Positions 31,386 to 42,788 of a DNA stretch of 64,000 nucleotides are shown here, one piece after another (positions within the stretch are counted from its first letter, which is position 1; every line of letters starts with the position of its first letter). Made by a program: the position numbers and the translations under genes. The stretch comes from Helianthus annuus. Taxonomy: Eukaryota; Streptophyta; Magnoliopsida; Asterales; Asteraceae. The stretch is taken from positions 77,656,815-77,720,814 of the forward strand of contig NC_035440.2 in assembly GCF_002127325.2 (NCBI RefSeq), read 5' to 3'. The notes under the pieces were generated by a model. The model saw nothing but the letters and a program-made list of their open reading frames with translations. It searched no databases and was not told the origin of the DNA.

Positions 31386-34300
31386 GCATCACCAAACGTG
31401 TTATTCGATCCAGTACACAACAGCTGCATTGATTTAGATGTGGAGAAGTGTCCATTATTGTCAGAATTTAGCAGTATTTTGGACTACATGAATCGTATTC
31501 CAGTGAAGAAAGCGATGACTGACCAGAGGCCGTTGTACAGATCACATATTAGTCGGTTTTGGATGAACGCAAAGTATGACAAGGCAAGCAAGGTGATATC
31601 ATCAGTGGTGGAAGTGGATGGAAAGTTGGAGACTATTCTGGTGACTGAAGCATTAGTTCGAGAAGTTATGAACTTTCCTAATGAGGCCAACTACCCCACA
31701 AGATTTCCGGAACGTATGGTGAAGGGTTGTATGCTACGTTTGGGATACAGAAATACTTTGAACACCGGGAACTACTTGAAGTCGAAATTTCAGAAATCAT
31801 TCAAGTTTTTAATTCATTGTATTTTGATTACACTGAGCCACACAAAGAGCAGTTATGACCAGATGAGGGATTACCAAATGAACATGCTAACGGCATTGGT
31901 GTTGAATAAGAAATATAATTTCTCACATATAGTATTTCATTATATGGCGGAGAATATCACGTCGGATGTTAGAACCTGGAGGTATCCGCGTTTTGTACAA
32001 ATGTTGATTGATCGTGCATACCCTGGGATTGATAGAAATATTAAAGATGATCTTCTTGTCCAAGCTCACATGTCTAATAACACTTTGAAGAACCTGGTCA
32101 AGTATCATCCTAATCATCCAGAGCCTGATTTAGTGATTGAAAACTTCAGATTGCTTAGAGATGCGAACTATGTGGATCCTGATCCAGAAAATCATCAGAA
32201 TTGGAGAAATCAAGAGGAAATGAAAGAGGCGTTGTATGCTGTAGAATTGAAAATACTTCAGAATTTCAAAGCAACCAAGAATGAGTGGTATGTAAAGGAG
32301 TCAGGACGCAGACGTAGATTTGCAACTCCTGTAGCTGAAGGTGAAGGTTCTTCTTCAAAGCCGAAGAAGAAACAAAAGAAGAAAGCGCAAACAATATTAG
32401 TTGATGAGTCTGATGAAGATGTTCCTGAGATGAATGTTGAAAAGGAACAAGAGATGACTGGTGCTGAAAACATAGTAATTGATACATATTTGTTTACGAC
32501 GGAAGCATATTTTGTTGATAATGTTGTGCAGACAGTTACTTCTGATGTTCAAAAAGAAAAAGAGAAGTTGTTAGATGATGTTGAAGGTGACGACGTTGAT
32601 AAAGACACTACTAGTTCTTCTAGTTCGTCTGAATATGAAGTGATTGATGCAAAAGAACGTGAAAGACGAATGAGAGAGGAGGTAGAACAGGAGAAGTTGA
32701 TTAGAAAGAGGAAGAGGGAAGAGAAAGAAGATGCACCTTCTGAACCTTCTCCGGAGCATGTTTCAGCGTCACAATCTACTCCGAGAGGTAAAAAGAAAGT
32801 TGTTGGTCGAAAGAGAACTACACCAAAGATTAAAGTGTCGAAGCGCCCTCAGAAGATCATGCAAACGCATCCTACACCTCCACGTCAACCAACACCTCCA
32901 CGTCAACCAACACCTCCACGTCAACCAACACCTCCACAATCTCCAATACATCAATCTCCTCTCAGACAACCAACACCACAACAATCACCAAGACCACCTA
33001 CTCCTCCATCACACTCAACACCACCCAAACAACCTACACCTCAACGACATCCATCACCTATTCCTCAATCAACACCACCACCATAACAATCATTTTTCGC
33101 TTCGCAAGATATCTTTGGCACACCTCCATTCACCCAAGTCCAACCTGGTTCTTCAAGTAAAGGTCTGCATACACCACAAGATAGTCTGCTAGAAGTTGGT
33201 GATTTCGACTTTGCGAGCAATTCACAAGTGTTGAAATTGGAAACGAGATTGGAGAATGTAATAGCAGAAAATAAAAGGTTGGCGAATGAAAACAAAAGGA
33301 TTGCTGATAGAGAAAAGTCTCTTGCTGGTAGAGTGCAGAAGTTGGAAGGTGAAAACAAAGTGTTATCACAGAAAGTTGAAGCTGATCAGATGGAAATCGA
33401 CATTCTGAAAGTTTGAGTGTCTGAATTAGAAGAAGAGAAGAATCGTCGAGAGAGTGAAAATGAATACTACAAGTTGAAAAATAAAGAACTTACTGCTGCT
33501 AAAGCGCTACATGAACATAAGTTCTACATGCTGAATAGAGTTGTGGAAAGCATGTTAGAGACATTAGTGGAACAGAAATATGAAGAGTTGAAGCTAGAAG
33601 ACCTTCGTGCAGAACGTCAAGCAGAATTAGAAAGGCAGATGAAAGATAAGGGTAAAGGGGTGGAAGGAAGTTCTGAAATGTCTATTGTACCTTCGATGGT
33701 AATTGATAATCCTGAGCCTATATCTGCAGTTCCTGGCGTATTCGAAGAAGAAACTCCAACGCCTAAATTAATTGGTGGCGAAGATGAAGAGGATGGTGAA
33801 GATGATGATGAGGATGAGTTTGTATATTCTGCGAGCAGTCACAGTTCTAAAGGTGATGATGATGATGACGCTGCAGGAGGTTCAGGTGTTAGAGTGACTG
33901 AAGCCTCAAATGAAAAAGTCGTTGATGATCTGTTGAACGACACAATCAATGAAGAAAGTGGTGAAGCTGAAGGTAAGGGGGAGTCGAGTAAGACGCAGAT
34001 TGTAGAGCATCATGAGCCTTTGTTTTTGAATCTAGATGCGTATAAAGAAATGCTTAAAGATGTAAACCCTGAAATTCCCTTCGACTTTGAAGAGGATTTT
34101 GAATCGTTTGATATCAATAAACAGCAAGATTATAAGTATGATTATGTTGAAGATGCTGATATCTACGATAGAGTTGAGGTTGAAGAAGATTCGGATAATG
34201 AAGAGGTTCCTGAAGATACTTCGAAACTTCCAACATTAATGGAGTTCTTTGCTGCTGAGAATAGAGATGAATTACGTCAAAAGGTGACTGAAGCGGTGAA

Positions 34301-35291
34301 TGATAATGTATTTGAATGTTTGTGGAAAGAAGCTGAGCAGGAAGGCCAATCTAATGTTGATAAAGAAGGTCAATCGAATGTTGAAGAAATTGATCGTTCT
34401 AAATGGTTTAAAGATTCTCATGAAAGAAAGTTCAAGAGGCCGCTGAAGTACTTCCAACGAGATCGAAATGTTTCGCTTGGCGATATTATTAGTTGGGGTT
34501 TTCTTCCGCAAGTTAACGCTTATGCTATTCGAAGAGAATATGGCGTCCAGTACTTTGCACATTTATATGACATAATGTCATTACCGTGGTGGGACGTTGA
34601 TGAATTGGCAAAGGTGAGAGTCTTGGAGTACAAGGTGAGAAAGAATGATACCGCGATGTGGGGCTACATCAAATATGAACAACTAAAGTCATTTCGAAAG
34701 TGGAAGCCTCATCGTCCAAGGCGTGTTCAGAGAGTTGATCCAGAAACTGGGGCTATAGAAATTATTCTGAATGTGAAGCCTCCGCGTACAATGAAGACAA
34801 TTCCAATGCCAGAAATGGAGCAGGAATTTTATAAAGGCTTTATTGATTGGGTTTACAGTTGCAGGACGACTGAAGCAATAATCACGTACAGAGCTGGTGG
34901 AGAGCTGAGGGATATTCATGTTTACGACCCGATGTGGTTAGTTAATTGCTCAGCGAAAGACATCGAATGTCTATTCATTCACAAGATTCGCTACTCGCCA
35001 GCAGATAAAGAGCAAGCTCTTCAGTTTCAACGTGTTGTTTCTCTGTGTGTTCAGAAAGGTATCAACTCTGAAAACAAGTGGAAATCTTCGTAGTGGTCTT
35101 TAGAAGAGAAGATGAAAAAGAAAGCGAAGCGTGAGCGTGATCGCGAGAATCAAAAGATGGAAGAAAATAGAGGAAAGTTTATGAAGCAACAAGAAAAGGA
35201 AGAGAAAGCGAGGAAGATAAAGAATGAAAAGGTCAGAGTTGCGCTGAGTAGAAAGCCAAAACCGAAGGAAGAGAAATTCAAAGCTATCTGA
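31386..35291 (+). pseudogene. Sirevirus B third ORF (env-position protein)
   Basis: One frame of about 1,300 codons ending at TGA 35289, with stops at 33084 (TAA), 33414 (TGA) and 35091 (TAG). Residues 1-270 form a folded-looking domain also present in Sirevirus A (shared LVLNKKYN, HCM/HCI, YPRF). Next come a basic patch (KPKKKQKKK), an acidic stretch, a repeat of PTPPRQ, a Leu/Lys/Glu coiled coil (about 615-720) and a long acidic region. A second conserved-looking domain with many aromatic residues follows (FQRDRNVSLGDIISWGF ... YDPMWLVNCSAKDIECLF), then a basic helical tail. I see no signal peptide or membrane segment, so a classic envelope role is not supported. Its function is unknown. 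Confidence 0.7.
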
Positions 35292-35327
35292 AGACCAACA
35301 TTCAAGACAAAGACTGCGGCTTCATCC

Positions 35328-35338
35328 AAGGGGGAGTT
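35328..35338 (+). other. Polypurine tract, Sirevirus B
   Basis: AAGGGGGAGTT directly before the 3' LTR (TGTTGATG at 35339). Confidence 0.8.
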
Positions 35339-35789
35339 TGTTGATGCACAATGTCTAAAGCCTGGTTCTTTGTATTGCTAGTTTCATGTATAGGGTCCAG
35401 ATAGGTCATTTTGTATAAGTCCAGGGGGTCAAAATGTAATTTTATGCTTTTCATGTTGTAGGTTCGCTTATGTGGCATGTGTCCACAAAAGTGAACCAGC
35501 CAATTTAGCAGGTCCGCTCTTGTGGATATGTCACATAAGCGGACCAGCCGAGTCTATAAATACCCCTGTTGTGTCTTCATTTGTAACGTCGTCTGGAACT
35601 CCACGTTGAACTGCTGTCCGTACGGCAAGCGTTATCAAGTGAAGAAAAAGTATTTTAAGTGTGAATTCTCTGTTTCTACTCCATTCTTTTACGGTTTTCT
35701 TTGTATCATGCTGAAAATGTGTTTCCGCCACATTTTCAGTAAGCACTAGCTCTGATTGACTCACTCGAGAGGTCAAAACTGATCCTACA
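35339..35789 (+). repeat. Sirevirus B 3' LTR, 451 bp
   Basis: Same length as the 5' LTR with 8 substitutions and no indel. It ends CCTACA and is followed by the target duplication AAAAA (35790-35794). Confidence 0.93.
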
Positions 35790-35794
35790 AAAAA

Positions 35795-37704
35795 GCCAAG
35801 TCAGTCAGATTGATACAAACAAAGAGTCAGGTAAGAAAGTTAAAATTCAAAGTGACTGCAAGAATTGCATGAAAAACTGCAAGGATTGTAGTACTATTGC
35901 TTATGTTAACAACAAAAAGGTTGAAGATCTGACAAAAAGAGTCAGAGATGTTGAAGATCAGATCTTAAACCGGGATAAAATGTTGAAAGCTTCAAACGAA
36001 CGAGCAAAAGAGTTAACTGAAAAAATTGAAAGTGATAAAAGTGACATAGAAAGAACAAGGAAAGAAAATGAAAAACTAATTCATGAAAATCGTCACATCA
36101 CCGAAAATTTTGAGAAGCTTAAACGAACGGTTAAAGATTCTGATGAACGAAATGGTAAAACAACAAAAGAAAATTTTCAACTTTCGGGAGTGCTTAGAGT
36201 AAAAGAGGAATTAATCAACCAACAACTGGATCAAATTGCAAAGTTGAAGCTTCAATTTCAAGAAGCTAAAATTGAAAATGAACGCATCCAATTGAAATTG
36301 AACAGTTACAACTCCGCTAGCTTTGTTCTCCAACACATTGTTCCAAAACCAATTGGGAAGAACAAAGCAGGCGAAGATGTATACTCTGACGGAACCGGTG
36401 TGGGATTTCATCAAGTTCCACCACCAGTTCTAAACAATTTCTCAAAGAAGAAATCAGGGTTGATTAATGATGAGGAAGTTAATGATGTGAAACTTCCGGA
36501 CACAATTGATATCACATTCACTTCATCTTCTGATGAAGATAGTGTCCAATCTGAAGTCATAAAAATTGTAGTTGAAAATGTATTAAAATCTGAGAGTGAC
36601 ACTTCTGAGGAAGATGAATGTTTTCTGGACAAATACATTCCAAAATCCAAATCCAAAAACAACTTAAATGAGGAACCAAATCTTGTGATGTACAAGATGG
36701 TTGGATCCGATAAGTTGTATTCGGATTGTGATTTTCCGATAGAAAATGTGAATGTTGACAAAATAAAAAATGTGTTCAAATTAATTGAAATCAATGTGTC
36801 TGAAGTTGATGGGTTAAAGAGCGCTAAGAGGGAAATGAACTTTGAAAAAGGATAAATCTTACTACAAAAATCATGTTGTACTTCCGCATTTTCATAACAA
36901 CAATCAAAACAGATGGTCGGATGGTTATCAGGGGGTAAGAATTATCCAAGAAAGAATGTTCAAAACAAGAAATTTATGGAGAAGAAAGTATTTGTGAAAA
37001 GTTCGAGTTCACTTTCTGAAGAAGAATCTAAAATCTTTTCAAAATCAAATAAAGAGTTCTTCGAGAAGAAAGCCTCACAGCCTCAGTCTGAAGGAACAAG
37101 TCGGGTAGTTGACACCCGAACATGCTTTAAATGCAATCAAGTTGGACATATTGCACGAAAGTGTACCAACTTGAAGCCTAAGACTGAAGTTGATGAGATT
37201 CAGAAAAAGAAAGTTGATGGAAAAGGAAAAGCTCCATTGCTTGTTGAGAAAAGGGTTTTGAAAAATGATAACACCAAAGTCAAAACCGAATCTGTTAAGA
37301 ATGAGGTAACTAAAAATGAAAAATTTTACAAACGAGCTGCCTCATCTCAACAAACTTGGAAGCCAAAATGTGTTGATCAGAAAGCAAGTTCTCCAAAACC
37401 AAAGGTTTCTGAGACTGAAAAGTCATCATCTTCAACCAAGAAGATGTATGTACTTTTGGATTTGTATGAGAAACTTCAGAAACAAAAATCAACTTCTGTA
37501 AAGAAGTATGTGGTGAAGAAAGACCAATCATCTGGTCAACCTCCGAAAAAGGATGTTTCTTTATGCAAAGAGGTTGAGAGTGGGTCTGAGGAGAGCTTGA
37601 AGATGAACGACAAAAATTTTCCACCACTATTCACAACAACAACTCACATCAATGTTAAGTTACCCGAGTCAAAGAAGGCTTGGGTAGCATCTAAATCTAA
37701 TTAA
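35795..37704 (+). pseudogene. gag: Sirevirus A Gag, C-terminal part
   Basis: Continuation of the gag interrupted at 20462, in phase. It opens with a CX2CX3CX2C cluster (35856-35888), then a coiled coil (about 100 residues), then IDITFTSSSDED and YKMVGSDKLYS, and a second zinc knuckle CFKCNQVGHIARKC near 37120. The order equals that of Sirevirus B. The frame is lost at 36853 (TAA after an A run) and regained near 36935 next to a G run; the gap is open in a different frame, so two compensating homopolymer indels explain it. Gag stop TAA is at 37702-37704. Confidence 0.8.
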
Positions 37705-37717
37705 ATGTTTTTGATTT

Positions 37718-40700
37718 ATGCAAGGGCTTCCTAGATCCGTTTCACATTGGATTATGGATAGTGGAGCTTCTCGGCACATGACGGGAGAAAAAAGCCCTGT
37801 TGTATGATGTTAGAGGGTTTAACGGAGGTTACGTGGGCTTTGCTGGAAATCAAGGAGGTAGAATAATTGGTGAGGGAACTCTATCCAATGGGATTGTCAC
37901 ATTCGAAAGAGTAAATTACATTACCGAGCTGGAGAACAATTTGCTGAGTATTTCTCAAATCTGTGACTGCATGTATACAACGCACTTCACAGATAAAGAA
38001 TGTTTGATCCTGAAACCAGGGTTTGTTGTCCCTGTGGAGTGGATAATCATGAGAGCACCGAGAGTCAATGACCTGTACATTTTAGACATGAGTACAACAA
38101 CTACTTCAACAGGTCAAGCTCATTGTTTCATGTCTCGAGCCACTGAAAAAGTGTCACAGTTATGGCACAGAAAGATGGGGCATATACATCTTCGAAAAAT
38201 GAATTACTTGGTTCACAACGATTTAGTCAATGGAGTTCATTTGAAAGGTTTCTATCTAGAAGGAGAATGTATTAGTTGCATCAAAGGAAAACAAAAGAAG
38301 AAATCTCATCCGCATAAGCAAGTTAATTCTGTCTCAAGACCACTAGAGAGAATTCATATGGATCTTTTTGGTCCAGTGAACGTCAAAAGTATAAGGGTGA
38401 TCTCTACTGTCTTGTTGTTACAGACGATTATTCTAGGTTTTCATGGGTATCATTTCTGAGAACAAAAGATGAGACCTTCGACAGTTTGATGGCGTTGTTC
38501 AGAAAAACTGAGAACATGTACCAAGCTCCTATCAGAAGAATCAAAAGCGACAACGCTACTGAGTTTAAGAACAACCGAATGGAAGAATTTTGTGATGAGA
38601 GAGGAATCTTGCATGAATTTAGTGCTCCTTACACTCCGCAGCAAAATGGAGTTGCAGAATGAAAGAACATGACGCTAATTGAAATGGCAAGGACGATGCT
38701 TGCTGATTCAAAGCTACCAATCAACTTTTGGGCAGAAGCAGTGTCAGCCGCATGTTATACTCTCAACCGGGTTCTCACTGTAAAGAAATTCAACAAAACA
38801 TACTTTGAGTTGATAAATCACCGCAAACCTAACCTAAAGTATCTGGAACCGTTCGGGTCTCCCTGCACAGTTTTAGAGCCTTTTGGGAAGTTTGGACCGA
38901 AGAGCATTGAAGGAATATTTGTGGGATACTCGAGTCCACAAAAACGAGTTTTTGTTCCAAGTTTAAAGCGGATTATAGAAGCACACAATGTTGAATGTCA
39001 AGGTTATACAATGCCACCGCAGAACCCCGGTGACTCATGGCGCTTCAATTACGATACTCTGTGGGATTCATTCGACATGGAGGAAGAACCAGAGTTCTTT
39101 GACGAATTGGATATTTTGAGAGAGTATGAGTCTTCTCATGAAAGGTTCCCAGCTGCGTCTTCCACACATCAACGGCAAACTTCAAATGATGATGAAGCCG
39201 GTCCAAGCAATGCTGGAGAACATGATGATATTCAGCAATCTCCTTCAGAACATGAACAAGCTCCCGATAGTCAGACGACAACAAATGATGAATCAACTCC
39301 TGATATCGGTCCAACATTTGATCATCGTTATTCAGAGTCTGAGGGGGAGCAGATCCAGATTTCAGATCAAACAATTCCAATCAGTGAACAAAATGCAAAT
39401 CAAAATATCACAAATTTGGAAGGCGAGGTAGACGTTCCAGGCGAGGTGATGCCAAGAACTCTTTCATATCATCCTGAAGAACTGATAATTGGAGAGTTAC
39501 AATCAGGCGTTCGCACCAGACGACAGATTGACCAAGGCCTTACTTGCTTTTATTCTACTGTTGCTCCTTTACAAACAGAATTTTCACTCAGTTGTTTCAT
39601 TTCGCAGATTGAGCCGCGAATGTACAAGGAAGCATTAACTGAATACTCATGGGTCAACGCTATGCAAGAGGAGTTAAATCAGTTTGAAAAGTTGGGAGTC
39701 TGGAAGCTAGTGGATTTGCCTGAAAGTCACAGGAAGATAAACACCAAGTGGGTGTTTAAGTGCAAAAGAGACGACAGAGGGGTTGTTATTCGAAACAAAG
39801 CTCGACTCGTTGTCCAAGGCTTCAGTCAGCAGGAGGGTAGAGATTTCACAGAAGTATATGCTCCCGTTGCTCGACTTGAAGCAATTCGAATCTTTCTAGC
39901 ATTTGCATCATGGAAGGGATTCAAAGTGTATCAGCTTGATGTTAAGTCGGCCTTTCTCTACGGTAAAGTGAAGGAGGAAGTCTATGTCGGATAGCCACCG
40001 GGCTTCACCGACCTAATCCATAAAGACAAGGTTTATCTCTTGGATAAGGAGTAATACGGCTTACACAAGGCCCCGGGAGCCTGGTATGAGACCCTGTCTC
40101 AGCATTTGCTAGCCAATCACTTCATCCGAGGAAAGATAGACGCCACCCTCTTCACAAAAGAAGTCGACGGACATCTTCTGATAGTACAGATCTATGTGGA
40201 TGACATAATTTTCGGGTCTACAAACGAACAACTCTGCAAAGACTTTGAAAATGTTATGAAGCAGAAGTTTGAAATGTCATCTATGGGTGAGATGAAGTTC
40301 TTCTTGGGACTTCAGGTTGATCAACTACCCGAGGGAACGTTCATACATCAGACAAAGTACGTTCATGATGTCTTGGAGAAGTTCGGGATGTCAGGAGTGT
40401 CAACAATGTCCACCCCATTAGCGACGAACCATGGGATAAATCCTGATCTCACCGGAGATAAAGTGGATGAAACGTTGTATCGCTCCATGATCGGTTCGCT
40501 AATGTACTTGACAGCTTCAAGGCAGGATATTATGTATCTTACTTGCTTCGCAGCACGGTTTCAGTCAAACCCCAGAGCTTCGCATTTGATTATTGTGAAA
40601 AAGATATTACGCTACCTGAAAGGAACTCCATCTTTGGGGTTGTGGTATCCAAAGAAGGCGACTTCACGCTCGAAGGGTATTCTGATTCCGACTTCGGATG

Positions 40701-41154
40701 CTGCAAAGTTAACGCCAAATCAACAACAGCGGGGTGCCAGTTTTTCGGACCAAGGTTGGTCACCTGGCAATGCAAGAAGCAGACCTCTGTAGCTTTATCC
40801 ACATGTGAAGCTGAGTACGTATCTGCAAGCAGCTGCTGCTCTCAGATCTTGTGGATCCAGCAACAGATGCACGATTACGATTTGCAATTCCTTAACTCCC
40901 CTATCTTTGTTGATAATGAGGCAGCAATAAACATCACTAAAAATCCTGTTCATCATGCTAAAACGAAACATATTGAAATTCGTCATCACTTCATTCGCGA
41001 TTGTTTCGAGAAGAAGTTGATACGAATTGAGAAAATCCATACTGACGAGCAAAAAGCTGATTTACATACCAAAGCATTTGATAAAAAAACGTTTTCAATA
41101 TCTGCTAAAATTGAATGGTATGAAGCTTTTGTCGGTAATGGAGGGGATTATTAG
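37718..41154 (+). pseudogene. pol: Sirevirus A Pol: protease, integrase, RT, RNase H
   Basis: Starts at ATG 37718, +1 to gag and just after TGA. Protease [13 protein letters not shown] is followed by a frameshift in an A run near 37790. The integrase zinc finger and first catalytic Asp lie in 37800-38390, then there is another shift. The second Asp is in IKSDNATEF, and E sits at QQNGVAE just before TGA 38660 (from CGA; Sirevirus B has CGT). RT has TAG at 39992 (Gln in Sirevirus B), TAA at 40052 and an intact [11 protein letters not shown] shift near 40655 moves RNase H into the frame ending at 41154, and its last residues shift again near 41085. The protein is related to but clearly distinct from Sirevirus B Pol. 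Confidence 0.85.
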
Positions 41155-41612
41155 CATTGATGAAGACTCCACTGTAGATGATATTGAAAAACAATCTGCA
41201 ATGGTTTGTCGATTTTTTTACTTGTTTTGGTCTTTAGGGGGAGATAGGTAATTTCAGAAAATCCAAAAACAATAAAAAATTGAAAAACCCAAAAACATGA
41301 GAAAATGACAAAAATCCAAAAACAATAGAAAATTGAAAAAGAGCTTGTGTAAAAAGGGAAAATGATAGTACATCAGCTAGACAGTCTTAGTATGCTAAAG
41401 ATTTGTAATGAATATAGTGTTAAACAGTCTCGCTGATGATGTGTCAATAGGTTTTTATACATTTAGTAGGTTTGCTCGGGATATAAACATAATATTTCAA
41501 ACTTGCTTATTTTGTAGGGAACACTACTTGGATATATAGGCAACCCCTGAAATCTTGTTTGAAAGGCCTCTCTTTCTGAAATACTAGGTCTTTATACTCA
41601 GTGATATCTGGG

Positions 41613-41668
41613 GTATTATTCCGGGACTTCTGCTGAATGGAAGTTCTGACCTAGTCCCCGAATATTAC
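41613..41668 (+). ncRNA. Predicted RNA hairpin 1, Sirevirus A
   Basis: Arms GTATTATTCCGGGACT and AGTCCCCGAATATTAC pair at 14 of 16 positions. Position 8 pairs T-A here and C-G in Sirevirus B, a compensating change. The inner stem GAAT/GTTC (with one G-T) carries the same GGAA loop and the same TCTGCT/TGACCT internal loop. Confidence 0.6.
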
Positions 41669-41783
41669 TTTCCACATTGCTTGAAACATAGCGCAGCCCT
41701 CAGTAAATTGATGAAACAATAAAATTGATAATCATTGCTGTTGTAAAAAAAGATCCTCTAAAGGGGACACACCAAAAGTCGAA

Positions 41784-41831
41784 GCCGTCATCTCTTTGCT
41801 GAACGGAAGTTCTGACCTGAGCTCTCACGGC
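41784..41831 (+). ncRNA. Predicted RNA hairpin 2, Sirevirus A
   Basis: TTTGCT-GAAC-GGAA-GTTC-TGACCT flanked by CTC/GAG and GCCGT/ACGGC pairing. In Sirevirus B the terminal pair is G-T, here G-C. Confidence 0.55.
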
Positions 41832-42560
41832 CCTCGCATTTAAATCCCTTACAGATATCATCTGTGGTATACTCACCTGTAAGACTGAATATTAGGATCT
41901 GGACACGGGGATTATATTCAAGAGGTGGGACACATGAATGAGTTTAAGTTCTTAATTCACCTAATTCATATCCTAAACAGATTGAAACTTGTATAAAAAT
42001 TTAAAATGGATCAGTATATTGACAATCGATGTGAATTGTTTAGTACTTATAATGCTATCAAGCTTAACGGTACTTGTGACTTGTCGGTAGCTGATATGAT
42101 TCCCTAACACGCTCACCAAAAATATGTTTGTAAATACTTTACTTTCATTACATTCTGTATTTTAGTTTCTGTAATTCATTTGTAGTTTAGAGTTTTTATA
42201 GAAAATCCAAAAAGATTTTTCATTTCTGCTTTATTTTACGACAAACCAAAGCAGAGAGTTGATTTTCAGATTCACAGTCTGATGCAGATACAGGAAGTTG
42301 TTCTAAACTGGAAAGTAGAACCAGAGAAAATGCAAAGTCAATGCAAGTTCATTAATTTGAAACTTGTAAATTTACAGAAACAGTTTGATCAAAATATCAG
42401 TATGTTTTGTCTCGGGTTAACCAAGGTCATTAAGTTGAACTTGGTAGGCAAATTAAGTACCTAGGGTCATTAATTTGGACCTAGATGCTTAAGTGATTTC
42501 TCAAACACTGATAAACTCAAAACGGTCAAAAAGTCAAAGCTTTGAAAGTCAAAGGGACAC

Positions 42561-42640
42561 CTGGATCGAACAGGCTGACCGATCGGTCAGCATTGCTAGC
42601 CGATCGAACAGCCAAGCTGTGTCAACATCACCTATAAATA
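42561..42640 (+). promoter_or_regulatory. Internal LTR-like promoter, Sirevirus A ORF3
   Basis: Three CGATCG-type motifs (42561-42607), as in the LTR, stand before CCTATAAATAG (TATA at 42633-42640), the same 11-mer as in the LTR. No ATG occurs between this TATA and 42780. Confidence 0.6.
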
Positions 42641-42779
42641 GGTGGTCAAGGCTTCAGTCAAACGGTTACAATCTTCGATCGGCTAACCTTTCTCTCTCAA
42701 AATCTTTCCTCTGATTTCATTAATTCTTGATTCTCTTTGGAGTTAGAACATTGGATTGTTGGTTTGCACATCATTCACA

Positions 42780-42788
42780 ATGCCTAAG
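42780..42788 (+). CDS. Sirevirus A ORF3 exon 1 (three codons)
   Basis: ATG-CCT-AAG then the donor GTATGT. It is the first ATG after the internal TATA box and matches the layout of 30601-30609. Confidence 0.58.

Larger units (their letters stand above)
20463..35789 (+). mobile_element. Sirevirus B (Ty1/copia), structurally complete
   Basis: A 15,327-bp element with two 451-bp LTRs, an iMet primer site, leader, gag, pol, internal promoter, third gene and polypurine tract. It is flanked by AAAAA at 20458-20462 and 35790-35794. The LTRs differ at 8 positions in a hand alignment with no indel, so insertion is recent (order of a million years at usual plant rates). All genes lie in the expected order and frames, but eight in-frame stops interrupt them: 21740, 22538, 22583 and 25127 in gag, 28362 in pol, and 33084, 33414 and 35091 in the third gene. 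It inserted into the gag of a related but different Sirevirus. Confidence 0.92.
41155..42560 (+). other. Sirevirus A pol-to-ORF3 conserved non-coding block
   Basis: Corresponds to 28986-30398 of Sirevirus B. An internal purine tract CTTTAGGGGGAGATA lies at 41232-41246 and the conserved block at about 41360-42115. The frames here are short and unconserved. Confidence 0.72.

Noticed and set aside
31386..35291. Retroviral-type envelope gene
   Set aside because: Position alone suggests it. No signal peptide, membrane segment or glycoprotein-like cysteine pattern is visible.
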